Below are positions 24,221 to 32,585 of a DNA stretch of 36,653 nucleotides, one piece after another. Origin of the DNA: a bacterium (GTDB lineage Bacteria; RBG-13-66-14; B26-G2; WVWN01); contig DATKVX010000047.1 in NCBI GenBank assembly GCA_035529855.1, forward strand, positions 1 through 36,653, given 5' to 3'. A model generated the notes under the pieces. The model was not told where the DNA came from and did no database searches. It saw only the letters and a list, made by a program, of their open reading frames with translations. Positions within the stretch are counted from its first letter, which is position 1. Each line of letters begins with the position of its first letter. Both the position numbers and the translations under genes were made by a program.

Positions 24221-24994
24221 TTAAACGCCCGGCGGCAGGAACGGCGTCAGCAGCCTTACGCCGAAATAGATGAAACCCGCCGCGGCGACCAATACGATAA
24301 CATAAAACGCTATGGCCTTCTTGAGGGAAAAGCCGTGCACCGCCGACACGCCCCACCCGTAGAGCGAAAGCCGCAAGACGAACGCGAGGATGCCGCCTAC
24401 GGCCGGGATAACCTCGGCCACCGCGGCGGCCTGGGCGTAGGCCGCGGCGCGGGTCGTGCCGCGTACGGCGGCCCGCCCCCCCAAGCCCCGCGCGAGCAAG
24501 TGCAGGAACGCCACCGTTACGACGAACGATAGTACGTACGTCGCCGGCGCAAGCGCCAGCGCCATAGCCGCGACCAGCGCCGCGCCGGAAGGGCCGACGA
24601 GCGCGCTGGCCGCTTCGCCTATGCCCCATAAACTCCCCACCATGCCGATAGCCAGGCATATCGCGGCGAAGACCAACGGCTTGAAGAGGCCGCCCTCGGG
24701 CGCGAGGCCGGCGAAGAACGCGCGCGGCGCGAAGATGACGTCGCGCCAGGTCGAGAAAAAAGCGCGCGCGTACGACATCCCGCGACGGTTTTCCCAGGGC
24801 ACTTCCCGGCGCAAACCGCTCTTGGCCGAGAGCGCCTCCATACACTCGCGACAGACGAGCCGGCCCGAGACCTCGGCGCCGCGGCTAACGCATAATGCGC
24901 ACATATACCGGCCGCAACGCGGACAACCCGCTATGGCCGGCCGGCCGGCGTGCCGGGGGCAAACGCCGTAGGTTTTACGCTCGTCGGCGGGCAT
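24221..24994 (-). CDS. Yip1-family membrane protein with N-terminal zinc-binding domain
   Basis: A 257-residue protein. Residues 12-51 contain C-x2-H, CPRC, C-x2-C and C-x2-C pairs (Cys12, His15, Cys24, Cys27, Cys32, Cys35, Cys48, Cys51), a B-box-like fold that should hold two zinc ions. From about 72 the protein matches the YIP1 family: an amphipathic start (SYARAFFSTWRDVIFAPRAFF) and five hydrophobic helices to the C-terminus (about 103-123, 131-160, 166-175, 190-215, 226-247). Bacterial YIP1 proteins have no settled function. The start is unusual: a near-consensus promoter lies so close that the transcript should begin at or next to the ATG. It is the first gene of an operon ending in ricT. 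Confidence 0.82.
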   Translation of the reverse strand: MPADERKTYGVCPRHAGRPAIAGCPRCGRYMCALCVSRGAEVSGRLVCRECMEALSAKSGLRREVPWENRRGMSYARAFFSTWRDVIFAPRAFFAGLAPEGGLFKPLVFAAICLAIGMVGSLWGIGEAASALVGPSGAALVAAMALALAPATYVLSFVVTVAFLHLLARGLGGRAAVRGTTRAAAYAQAAAVAEVIPAVGGILAFVLRLSLYGWGVSAVHGFSLKKAIAFYVIVLVAAAGFIYFGVRLLTPFLPPGV

Positions 24995-25001
24995 CCCTTA
25001 A

Positions 25002-25030
25002 AATATATCAATAAAGAGGAATGGAGTCAA
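25002..25030 (-). promoter_or_regulatory. Promoter of the Yip1-ricT operon (probably leaderless)
   Basis: Minus strand: TTGACT (25025-25030), a 17-base spacer and TATATT (25002-25007). Only seven bases separate the -10 from the ATG at 24994, so transcription is predicted to start on the start codon. Confidence 0.75.
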
Positions 25031-25052
25031 TAAAGCGAACTCCCTACGCGAA

Positions 25053-25073
25053 GGCGGCCTCGTCGAGGCCGCC
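25053..25073. repeat. Palindromic hairpin downstream of smc
   Basis: GGCGGCCTCG and CGAGGCCGCC are perfect 10-base arms around one central T. No T-run follows on either strand, so it is an mRNA-end hairpin at best rather than a normal intrinsic terminator. Confidence 0.5.
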
Positions 25074-25103
25074 CGCGCTCAAGGGAATACCGGAGCCCCG
25101 ATC

Positions 25104-28100
25104 TTAAGCCGGCGGCGCCGCCGCCGCGACCTCCATAAACTCCAGAGGTACTTCTTGCATCTTCAACGATAAAATTTTAGAGATGCCCCGCCGTTCCATC
25201 GTAACGCCGTAAATGGCGTCGGACGCCTCCATCGTGCGGCGCGCGTGGGTGATGACCATGAATTGGACGCTATCGCGGTACTGCGCCAATATCTTGAGGA
25301 ACCGGTTGATATTGTTCTCGTCGAGCGGCGCGTCGACCTCGTCCAGGATGGCGAACGGCGCCGGACGCGCGTTGAAGAGGGCGAATATCAACGCTATGGC
25401 CGCGAGCGCTTTTTCGCCCCCCGATAGGAGCGAGAGGTGTTCCATCTTTTTACCCGGCGGTTGGGCGTAGACGTATATCCCGGCGTCGAGGGGGTCCACT
25501 CCCGGTTGCAGCTTAAGGTCGGCCTGGCCGCCTTCGAAGGCCTCCCGGAAGATCCGCTGGAACTCTTCGCGAACGACCTCGAAGGTCGCGGCGAATTTTT
25601 CGCGGCTGTGGGCGTCGATTCTCGCTATACCCTCGTCGAGGTCGGCGCGGGCCCGGGCGAGGTCCGCCCGCTGCTCCTCCAGCTCGGTCAGCGTCGCGGC
25701 CAGCTCGTCGTACTCGCGCGCGGCGAGGAAGTTGATCTCGCCCATCTTGCCGAGCCGCTTGGCCAGCTCTTCCCGCTCGGCCTCCGCCGCGGAGACGTCG
25801 CCCTCCAGCTCGTACTCGTCGGCGGCGAGGGCGCTCAACCGGACGTCGTGCTTCGCGGCGGCCGCTTCCTCGAGCGCGCTCAACTCGCCCACCAGCGACG
25901 CGACTTCGACCTCTCTCTCCTTCAACACGTCGGCCACTTCCGCGGCCGCGCCCTCCGCGGCGGCCCGCGCTTCCTCCGCCTCCCGCCGCCGGCCTATAAG
26001 CTCCGCCCGGATGAGGCGGGCCTCTTCGACGCCGCGCTCCGCGTTATGGAAAGCGGCCGCGCGCTCCGCGATTTCGGCGCCGCACTCTTCTACCTCCGCG
26101 GCAAGCTCGGCGGCCTCCGCGGCCTTTCGTCCCGACGCCGCGGCCAGCGCTTCGAGTCTGGCCGCGCCCTCCTCTTTTAACCGCTCAAGGCGCTCGCGCT
26201 CGCCGGCGAGCCCCCGCGATTTCTCGCCCAACGCGGCGACTACCTCGCGCGCCGCGGCCGCCGCTTTTTCGTTCTCGACGACGACGCCGCGGACGGCACG
26301 CAGCTGTTCCTCGATCTCCGCCACGGCCTCGCCGGTTTCCTCGCAGGCGCGGGACGTGGCGTCGAGCTGGCCGCCGAGCCGTTCCTCGTCGCCGAAGACC
26401 TCCGCGAGGCGAGCTTCAACCTGCCCTATTTCCGCCGCCAGGACGCCGCGGTTTTCCCCCAGCACGCGGCCCTCGTCGCGGGCGCGCGCCAACGCGCCTT
26501 CGACGCTTCCGCGCGCCGCCTCGAGCCGCACCAGGCGCGCCGCGTTCTCCTGCTTCCGGCGGACGAGCTCTTCGCGGGCCGCCCGCAAACGCGCCACCTC
26601 GCGGCGAGCCGCTTCCAGCCTCGAGTCGAGGTCGGCGACGGCCGCGCCGAGCCTTTCGATCTCCGCGCGGCGACCCAGGATGGTAGCGCCGACCTCCTCG
26701 GCCGCGCCGGCGAACAGCGTCGCCCGGCCGTCCCACCAATCGCCGTCGACCGTTACCGCCGGCGTCCCGGGCGACACTTCGGACACCGCCTCGAGCGCCG
26801 CCAGGCCGTCGACGACCACGACGCCGGCCAATAACCCTTTCACGGCGTCGGCGTACGGCCCTTGGGCCGCTACGAAATCCGACGCCCAACCCTTCACGCC
26901 CTCTACCACGGGCAGGTCCGCGGCCGCGGCCCGGCCCTCGCCGGGGACGACGAAAGCGGCGCGCCCCGCGCCCGAGTCTTTAAGGCTACGGCCGTAGGCG
27001 GTGGCGGTGGCCAGGTCTTCGGCCAAGAGCGCCGCCGCGGCGCAACCCAGCGCCCGCTCCACCGCGGCCTCGTACCCTTCCCGCACCGCGACCACGTCCG
27101 CCAGGACGCCGGCGATGCCGGAAGGAGCACCACCCTCCAAAAGCGCCGCCGCGCCCGCGCCGAAGGACTCGAACCCGCGGGCGAGTTCCTCCAGCGACTG
27201 GAGGCGCGACCGAGCTTTCTCGCGCTCGCTGCCGAGTTCCGCCGCCGCCGCTTCGGCCGCGGCGTGCTCGCGCGCCAGACGCTCCTCGGAAGCCGCCAAC
27301 TCCTCGGCCCCGTTCCGGCATTCGGTCCACTCCCGCCCGAGCGACTCCAGCTCGGCCGAAATATTATTCAGCGACGCGTAGTTCTCGTCGAAGAGCGACG
27401 CCTGGCGGCCTGCTTCGTCCCGGAGGCGGCGGAGCTCCTGGGCAAAACTTTTGCGCGTGGCCGCGGCCGTGGCGTGGAGGTTGGCGAGCTGGGTCCGGTC
27501 GTGGAACCGCGCCAACTGCTCGCCGCGCGCCGCCTCCAACCCGCCCGAGAGCTCGCCCTCCCGCGACCGGGCGGCCGCGAGCTCGGCCGCGGCGCGCTCC
27601 TTACGCTCCTCGCCGTCGGCGATTTGCTTTTGGGTTCGCTCGAGTTCGGCGGCCAGCCGCTCGCCCTCCTCGCCCGCGCCGCGGAGCTTCGCGACGAGCT
27701 GTTCGCCCTCCTCGCCCAGGCGCCCGACTTCCTGGTCGACGGCGCGGCGCCTTTCTTCGGCGAGCTGCTTCGCCGCCTCGGCCTCGTTCATCCCCCGTTG
27801 GCGCTCGAGGAGGTCTTTTTCCTTACGCTCCAGCTCGATCTCGCCCGCGGCGACTTCGGCGTCGAGGCGCGAGACCTCGGCGGCGGCGGCGGCCGCGCGA
27901 CCCTTAGCCTCGCGGTTAGCCGCGGCGCACTCGTCGCGGCCCGCCAGCGCGGCACGCCTCTCCTCCGCTTTGGCGACGTACTTGCGCTTGGCGAAGGCGA
28001 CGTCGAGCTCGCGGAGCCGGTCCACCAGGCCCTGGTACCGCCGCGCGGCGCCGGCCTGGCGCTTTAACGCCCGCGCCCGCCGCTTATACTCGGCGTACAG

Positions 28101-28679
28101 GTCGTCGATGCGCTCCATGTTGGCCTCGACGTCTTCCAGCTTACGCAGCGCTTCGGCGCGCTTGGTCCGGTATCCCCGGATACCGGCGGCCTCCTCGAAA
28201 AAGGCCCGCCGCTCGTCGGCCTTGGCCTTGACGATAGCCTCTACCATTCCCTGTTCGACCACGGCGTACGAGGCCTTTCCCAAACCCGTATCCGCGAACA
28301 GGTCGCGCACGTCCTTCAAACGGACGGGCCGTCTGTTGATGAAATAGTGCGACTCGCCCGAACGGTACATGCGCCGCGTTACGACCAGCTCGTCGCCGTC
28401 GGTCGGAACGTATCCGCTAACGTCGGAGAAAGCGATGGAAACCTCGGCCATCGAAAGGGCCGGCGTGTCGGCGGTGCCGTTGAAGACCAGGTCCTCCATG
28501 ACGTCGCCGCGCAACGCCTTGGCCGATTGCTCGCCCAGCGCCCAGCGGAAGGCGTCGGCGACGTTGGATTTGCCGCACCCGTTCGGCCCCACAACGGCGC
28601 TGACGCCCGCGCCGAACTCGACGCGGGTCCGGTGGGGGAAAGATTTAAAGCCGAAAATATCTAAAGTCCTTAAGCGCAT
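25104..28679 (-). CDS. smc: Chromosome segregation SMC ATPase
   Basis: The bacterial condensin core protein: a dimeric ABC-type ATPase that organises and segregates the chromosome with ScpA and ScpB. The 1191 residues match family length. The N-terminal head has FGFKSF and Walker A GPNGCGKSN (31-39), with the QGMVEAIVKAKADERR segment after it. Two very long coiled coils flank a mid-protein hinge (GIAGVLADVVAVREGYEAA onward). The C-terminal head has the ABC signature LSLLSGGEKALAAIA, Walker B AILDEVDAPLD and the H-loop VITHARRTM. The coiled coils are extremely Ala/Glu/Arg rich. The ATG at 28679 with AAGGG upstream gives the usual N-terminus. It has its own promoter and is monocistronic here; scpA and scpB are not nearby. 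Confidence 0.97.
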   Translation of the reverse strand: MRLRTLDIFGFKSFPHRTRVEFGAGVSAVVGPNGCGKSNVADAFRWALGEQSAKALRGDVMEDLVFNGTADTPALSMAEVSIAFSDVSGYVPTDGDELVVTRRMYRSGESHYFINRRPVRLKDVRDLFADTGLGKASYAVVEQGMVEAIVKAKADERRAFFEEAAGIRGYRTKRAEALRKLEDVEANMERIDDLYAEYKRRARALKRQAGAARRYQGLVDRLRELDVAFAKRKYVAKAEERRAALAGRDECAAANREAKGRAAAAAAEVSRLDAEVAAGEIELERKEKDLLERQRGMNEAEAAKQLAEERRRAVDQEVGRLGEEGEQLVAKLRGAGEEGERLAAELERTQKQIADGEERKERAAAELAAARSREGELSGGLEAARGEQLARFHDRTQLANLHATAAATRKSFAQELRRLRDEAGRQASLFDENYASLNNISAELESLGREWTECRNGAEELAASEERLAREHAAAEAAAAELGSEREKARSRLQSLEELARGFESFGAGAAALLEGGAPSGIAGVLADVVAVREGYEAAVERALGCAAAALLAEDLATATAYGRSLKDSGAGRAAFVVPGEGRAAAADLPVVEGVKGWASDFVAAQGPYADAVKGLLAGVVVVDGLAALEAVSEVSPGTPAVTVDGDWWDGRATLFAGAAEEVGATILGRRAEIERLGAAVADLDSRLEAARREVARLRAAREELVRRKQENAARLVRLEAARGSVEGALARARDEGRVLGENRGVLAAEIGQVEARLAEVFGDEERLGGQLDATSRACEETGEAVAEIEEQLRAVRGVVVENEKAAAAAREVVAALGEKSRGLAGERERLERLKEEGAARLEALAAASGRKAAEAAELAAEVEECGAEIAERAAAFHNAERGVEEARLIRAELIGRRREAEEARAAAEGAAAEVADVLKEREVEVASLVGELSALEEAAAAKHDVRLSALAADEYELEGDVSAAEAEREELAKRLGKMGEINFLAAREYDELAATLTELEEQRADLARARADLDEGIARIDAHSREKFAATFEVVREEFQRIFREAFEGGQADLKLQPGVDPLDAGIYVYAQPPGKKMEHLSLLSGGEKALAAIALIFALFNARPAPFAILDEVDAPLDENNINRFLKILAQYRDSVQFMVITHARRTMEASDAIYGVTMERRGISKILSLKMQEVPLEFMEVAAAAPPA

Positions 28680-28706
28680 ATTACACCCTTCTCTACCTCC
28701 GTGGCC

Positions 28707-28735
28707 ATTCTAACAACATAGGCGTTTTTTGGCAA
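28707..28735 (-). promoter_or_regulatory. Promoter of smc
   Basis: Minus strand: TTGCCA (28730-28735), a 17-base spacer containing an A-run, and TAGAAT (28707-28712); both hexamers match at five of six positions. Confidence 0.75.
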
Positions 28736-28804
28736 GAAAAAAACGCAACATAATGTGGTATGGGAGGATATAACCCCAAGATATGGTGCTTTGGGTATAT
28801 ATTA

Positions 28805-28833
28805 TAGACAAACGACTGAATGGGTGTTATAAT
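28805..28833 (+). promoter_or_regulatory. Distal promoter of the secreted-protein gene
   Basis: TAGACA (28805-28810), a 17-base spacer and a consensus TATAAT (28828-28833) preceded by TGT, an extended -10. It lies about 118 bases before the start codon and upstream of a second promoter. The rest of the 28680-28950 gap is an AT-rich stretch with no gene. Confidence 0.6.
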
Positions 28834-28872
28834 TACCGGGCGCCGGCCTACTTCGGAAAATACGGCCGTCTA

Positions 28873-28901
28873 TTGACGGAGCCGCGTATCGGGTTTATAA
28901 T
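28873..28901 (+). promoter_or_regulatory. Proximal promoter of the secreted-protein gene
   Basis: TTGACG (28873-28878), a 17-base spacer and a consensus TATAAT (28896-28901), followed after about 40 bases by an AAGGGG ribosome site and the ATG at 28951. Confidence 0.8.
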
Positions 28902-28950
28902 AACTGCGTACGGCCGGGCCATTTTTCCGGGTTAACGGAAGGGGTCGAAT

Positions 28951-29595
28951 ATGGGAAAAAGGGTTATCGTCATATTAGCGTGCTTTGCGTTAGGCGCCGT
29001 AGCGGGCGAAGGCGCGGATCTACGGAACGAGTCGAGCCGAATTACCTCGTACGCTGAGCCCGTAGAAAGTACCGAACAAGAATTGAAGTGGGACAACGGC
29101 ACGCTGGGGTACGTTCTGGCCCAATTCGTCACGGGCACCTGGATCGGCAACGGCTTCGACTGCTCGACGCTCGCGGCGGGCAATATAAAACTTATGCGGA
29201 TCCGCTCGAGCGGCGTATGGCCCAACGACCGGTGGGACGGTTTCAACATCGGCGTTTTCGACTTCCAAAGCGGCGTTCCCGGGGCGCGGATTTGGGGCCC
29301 GACGTACGTTAGGGGGACCGGGCGCGGGTACCCGTGGTGCGATTTCAGCGTTAACTGGACATTGCCCAAAGGCATACGCAAGTTCGTAGCCGCTATGGAG
29401 CAGCGTTACAACTACCCCAACATCGACCCATACTGCCTGGATACGGGGCCGCCGCAGCGGCGGGGATGGACCTATTATTTGGGCGTCTGGCAACCGTTCG
29501 AATCCGAATCCAATTTGATGTTCCGCATCGTGATGCAGGGCGACATCGGCGTGGCGCCGACGAGCCTTGGCCGAGTCAAAGCCTTATACTACTGA
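28951..29595 (+). CDS. Secreted protein of unknown function with conserved-looking C-terminal tail
   Basis: A 214-residue exported protein: signal peptide MGKRVIVILACFALGAVAGE, then an aromatic- and glycine-rich mature domain (LKWDNGTLGYVLAQF, GTWIGNGFDCSTL, VWPNDRWDGFNIGVFDF, GYPWCDFSVNW) that looks like a beta-sandwich extracellular domain with Cys residues available for disulfides. The end, APTSLGRVKALYY, follows a hydrophobic strand and resembles short C-terminal tails I have seen on secreted proteins of several uncultivated lineages, although I cannot verify that here. It has two upstream promoters and its own terminator. No enzyme motif is visible, so adhesion or a surface role is only a guess. 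Confidence 0.8.
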   Translation: MGKRVIVILACFALGAVAGEGADLRNESSRITSYAEPVESTEQELKWDNGTLGYVLAQFVTGTWIGNGFDCSTLAAGNIKLMRIRSSGVWPNDRWDGFNIGVFDFQSGVPGARIWGPTYVRGTGRGYPWCDFSVNWTLPKGIRKFVAAMEQRYNYPNIDPYCLDTGPPQRRGWTYYLGVWQPFESESNLMFRIVMQGDIGVAPTSLGRVKALYY

Positions 29596-29621
29596 GCCAC
29601 GCGCTGTGTATGGTTACCAAA

Positions 29622-29647
29622 AGCCGGCCCCAAGAGGCCGGCTTTTT
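29622..29647 (+). terminator. Rho-independent terminator
   Basis: AGCCGGCC (29622-29629), a six-base loop and GGCCGGCT (29636-29643) with a T-run (29643-29647). It follows the secreted-protein gene and could also stop the opposing rubredoxin-fusion transcript, with fewer T residues in that direction. Confidence 0.85.
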
Positions 29648-29668
29648 CGCGTCCCGGTCATACACGGA

Positions 29669-31483
29669 TCACGATTTGGAGCCCTTTTCCGCCGCCGGCG
29701 CGACGCCCGCCGGCGCGGCCATCGCCGCCGGGTCGACGATCACTTCGATTAACGACGGCCGGCTGTTCTCTTTAAGGGCTTTTTTTACCGCGGGCGCGAA
29801 GTCGTCGGGGTCGTCTACGCGCGCGCCGAAGCCGCCGGCCGAAGCGGCGAACGCGGCGAAGTCGGCGTTGGGGAACTCGACGCCGTACGGTGGGAAACCC
29901 GCGACGGCCTGCTCCTTCACGATGTTCTTCAAGCGACCGTCGTTGAAGAGCACTACCTTTATGGGCAGCTTCTCGCGGACGGCGGTGGTGAAGTCCGCCA
30001 TGAGCATGCCGAAGCCGCCGTCGCCGGTAACGCAGAACGTCGGCGTCGAGCGCTCGTGGAGCGAGGCCGCGAGCGCCGCCGGGAGGGCGAAGGCCATACT
30101 GGCCATGTTGGCGGAGAGGCACGTCCGCTGGCCGTCGGCGACGAACATCTTGTAAAACCAATAGGTGTGGTCGCCCACGTCGACGGTTACGACGGCGTCC
30201 TTGGGAATCAGCTCGTTCAACCAGCTCACGACGAAGCCGGGATGCACCGGCCTCGTCTTCTTGGCGCGCAGCGCGGCGACGTCGCGCATGTGCTCGTCGC
30301 GGTGCCGGCGGACGGTTTTTTTGTAATCCTCGTCCATATCCTTCGCCGGTACGAGCTCCAAGAGCCGCGGCAGCGCCTCGCGCACGTCGCCCACGGCGCC
30401 CGCCTCGACCTCGAAGGTTTTGCCGATGCGGGCGGCGTTCCAATCCACTTGCACGGCGGGCACGTCCGGGACGAGGTTGCGCTGCCGGAATCCCGAGCCG
30501 AGGATTACGAGGAGGTCCGACGCCTGCGCCGCCCGGGCCGCGCACGGCGCGCCGATGCTGCCCATCACGCCCACGGCCAGCTCGCGGGTTTCGGGCACGA
30601 CGCCCTTGGCGCGGGAGGTGGTGGCGACGAAGGCGCCGATGCGCTCGGCGAGGGCGATGACGTCGGCGCCGGAGAAGCGGGCTCCCCAGCCCGCGAAGAC
30701 CAGCGGCCTTTGGGCCCGGGCGATTACCTCCGCCACCGCCCGGAGCGACTCCTCCGTCGGCGCGGCGCGGCCGCGGAAGACGCGGCGGTCGCCGGTGAAT
30801 ATGCCGCCCGCCGCGGGCGCGGCCAGCACGTCGGTGGGGAGGCTCAGCGCCGCCACGCCGTGTTCGGCGTACGCTTTCTTTACGGCCATGCTAACGACAT
30901 TGGCCGCCCGCGCCGGCGCCGAGACCGTCTCCGCGTATACGGTGAACGGGTGGTAGAGCGCGAGCTGGTCGACTTCCTGAAAAGCTTCGCTGCCCAACCT
31001 AACCTCGGTCACCTGGCCCAACAGCGCGAGCACCGGCGAGCGGTCCGTCGCGGCGTCCATAAGGCCCGTTATCAAGTTGGTCGTCCCCGGGCCGGCGATG
31101 GAAAGGCATACCCCTATCTCGTTGAATATCTTAAAGCGGGCGGAGGCCATAAAGGCCGCCGTCTCCTCGTGGCGCACGAGTACGAAGTCCACGTCCTCCG
31201 AGCGGCGGATGGCGTCCACCAGCGGCAGGTTGGAGTCGCCCGGTATGCCGCAGACGTAGCGCACGCCGTACGCGGCGAGCTGCGCTACGATCTGGTCGGC
31301 GACCGTCCCCGCGAACTCGCCCTCGGCGACTTCGCGCTCCCCGGCTCCCTCGAGCCGATTGAAGGCGGACTTGGGGGCGCCGCACACCGGGCACGTCCAA
31401 TCGTCCGCCAACGCCGCGAAGGGGACCTCCTCGCGCGCCTCGTCGTAGATGTAACCGCAAACGCTGCACTTCCACTTGGCCAT
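29669..31483 (-). CDS. Rubredoxin domain fused to a pyruvate oxidase-type thiamine diphosphate enzyme
   Basis: A 604-residue fusion. Residues 1-42 form a compact rubredoxin: WKCSVCGYIYDE (Cys6, Cys9) and WTCPVCGAPK (Cys31, Cys34) bind one iron, with a shorter loop than free rubredoxins. From about 58 the protein is a POX/PoxB-like ThDP enzyme: the cofactor-activating Glu106 in RHEETAAFMA, GPGTTNLITGL (131-141), a central domain with GWGARFSGAD, and the ThDP motif from GDGGFGMLMADF (487-498) to Asn514. Such enzymes decarboxylate pyruvate or related 2-keto acids; a fused rubredoxin suggests electrons pass to an iron-sulfur or quinone partner. A strong GGAGGGG site fixes the start. Neighbouring cytochromes support an electron-transfer role. 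Acetolactate synthase-like activity is the main alternative. Confidence 0.88.
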   Translation of the reverse strand: MAKWKCSVCGYIYDEAREEVPFAALADDWTCPVCGAPKSAFNRLEGAGEREVAEGEFAGTVADQIVAQLAAYGVRYVCGIPGDSNLPLVDAIRRSEDVDFVLVRHEETAAFMASARFKIFNEIGVCLSIAGPGTTNLITGLMDAATDRSPVLALLGQVTEVRLGSEAFQEVDQLALYHPFTVYAETVSAPARAANVVSMAVKKAYAEHGVAALSLPTDVLAAPAAGGIFTGDRRVFRGRAAPTEESLRAVAEVIARAQRPLVFAGWGARFSGADVIALAERIGAFVATTSRAKGVVPETRELAVGVMGSIGAPCAARAAQASDLLVILGSGFRQRNLVPDVPAVQVDWNAARIGKTFEVEAGAVGDVREALPRLLELVPAKDMDEDYKKTVRRHRDEHMRDVAALRAKKTRPVHPGFVVSWLNELIPKDAVVTVDVGDHTYWFYKMFVADGQRTCLSANMASMAFALPAALAASLHERSTPTFCVTGDGGFGMLMADFTTAVREKLPIKVVLFNDGRLKNIVKEQAVAGFPPYGVEFPNADFAAFAASAGGFGARVDDPDDFAPAVKKALKENSRPSLIEVIVDPAAMAAPAGVAPAAEKGSKS

Positions 31484-31667
31484 AACCCCTCCGGATCTGA
31501 AACGCGCAATACTTTAACTAACGGCCCGGGAAGGAACCGCCGCCTATATCGGACCGGGCTTTACCGGCATCCCCGTCGGCGAGCGCTTCGTACTCGTAGA
31601 CGATGGGCGTCAATTAACGCCGGCCCCTTCCCATCAGCACGACGCCGTTTACGCTAAGCCGGCGACC

Positions 31668-32387
31668 TTAGCGTCCCGGGCCGTAATCGTTAACGAGGTA
31701 AAGTTCGATTTCCTCGGCGTCGACGTCGCTTATCCAACTCCGGTCGTAGCTCCGCATCCGCTCGAGCAACGGCGGCCAGTCCGCCTCGGTCCGGGGCTTG
31801 GCCAAGGGACGCCGGAGATGGTGGCATTTACCACACTTCTCGGCGAAGACGAAGCGAGCGGCGTGAAGGCGGTCGGCCTCCCCCACGGCGGGGCGCATGA
31901 GCTCCATCATCTCTTCGTGCCGCTCGACCATTTCCTCGCCCGGTATAACCTCGACTACGGGCGGCCCCGCCGGTTCCCCGGCGCCGAGGCGGGCCAAGAG
32001 CTTCGTCGTGGCGCCCAACATTATTACGACGAACGCCAGCCCGAAAACGGTCATCCCCAACGGCGGCGCGAACTTCATCAGGCCGCGGTAAGGCCGGACG
32101 ACGGCCCATTTGAGGAACAGAAACGCCACGACGGCGAAACCCGCGGCGCCGTGCCAGGCGACCCTCGCCGAGAGCACGTTGCCGTACGCCGTTATCTTGT
32201 ACAACATCCCGGCGAATAGGAAAATCATTATCGCAAGGAAGACGTACCCGGCGACGCGGTGGACCCATAGCAGCGCGGCCCCGCCCTTCCCGGCGGCGGC
32301 CCCGCTCAACCGGGCGAGCATGGCCAAGACGGCCGTCAACGCCGCGGCCAAGGCGACGTACGCTAAAACGATCGATATTAATACCAT
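31668..32387 (-). CDS. Membrane b-type cytochrome with C-terminal c-type heme domain
   Basis: A 239-residue inner-membrane protein. Four hydrophobic helices (about 1-25, 44-62, 79-96, 109-130) contain histidines that could ligate heme b (His43 in WVHRVAGY, His79 in AWHGAAGF). After an acidic linker a single c-type site CGKCH (Cys185, Cys188, His189) lies in a short cytochrome-c-like tail, with ADWPPLLERMRSY and a final EIELYLVNDYG. The helical part resembles DUF420/DUF4405-like proteins. The ATG at 32387 with GAGAGG six bases upstream is preferred over a TTG six bases earlier. It is divergent from the lipoprotein cytochrome c. Its partner may be the rubredoxin-fused enzyme, but that is inferred from proximity. 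Confidence 0.82.
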   Translation of the reverse strand: MVLISIVLAYVALAAALTAVLAMLARLSGAAAGKGGAALLWVHRVAGYVFLAIMIFLFAGMLYKITAYGNVLSARVAWHGAAGFAVVAFLFLKWAVVRPYRGLMKFAPPLGMTVFGLAFVVIMLGATTKLLARLGAGEPAGPPVVEVIPGEEMVERHEEMMELMRPAVGEADRLHAARFVFAEKCGKCHHLRRPLAKPRTEADWPPLLERMRSYDRSWISDVDAEEIELYLVNDYGPGR

Positions 32388-32585
32388 TATCAACCTCTCG
32401 CCGAAAAGCCGGCGTAGACCGTCCCAAGGGACCAGCGCCTACCGGCCGGCGCCAAACGTTACTTTCCGCAGTTCTATCACTTGCGTTCAATTTTAGCTTG
32501 CTTTTTTATACTATATATATTAAATTGTTTGCAAGATAATATTTACACGTTTTCGTTCATAAGTCCATAACCAAGGAGGACGGCA
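32388..32585. promoter_or_regulatory. AT-rich divergent control region between the cytochrome genes
   Basis: The 198-base gap is far more AT rich (32475-32550) than the surrounding DNA. It contains TATACT (32507-32512), GATAAT (32535-32540) and an inverted repeat CTTGC (32497-32501) / GCAAG (32531-32535) that could bind a regulator. No complete -35/-10 pair was convincing. The cytochrome c gene has AAGGAGG at 32573-32579. Confidence 0.4.

Noticed and set aside
25053-25073. Palindrome as an smc terminator
   Set aside because: No T-run follows on the minus strand, so it was listed only as a repeat.
25437-28067. Long plus-strand open frames opposite smc
   Set aside because: Antisense shadows of Ala/Glu/Arg-rich coiled coil; composition is typical of GC-rich reverse frames.
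30056-31657. 533-residue plus-strand frame opposite the rubredoxin-fusion gene
   Set aside because: The minus-strand protein has rubredoxin and ThDP motifs; the plus-strand frame is His/Arg/Gly-rich with no recognisable domain.
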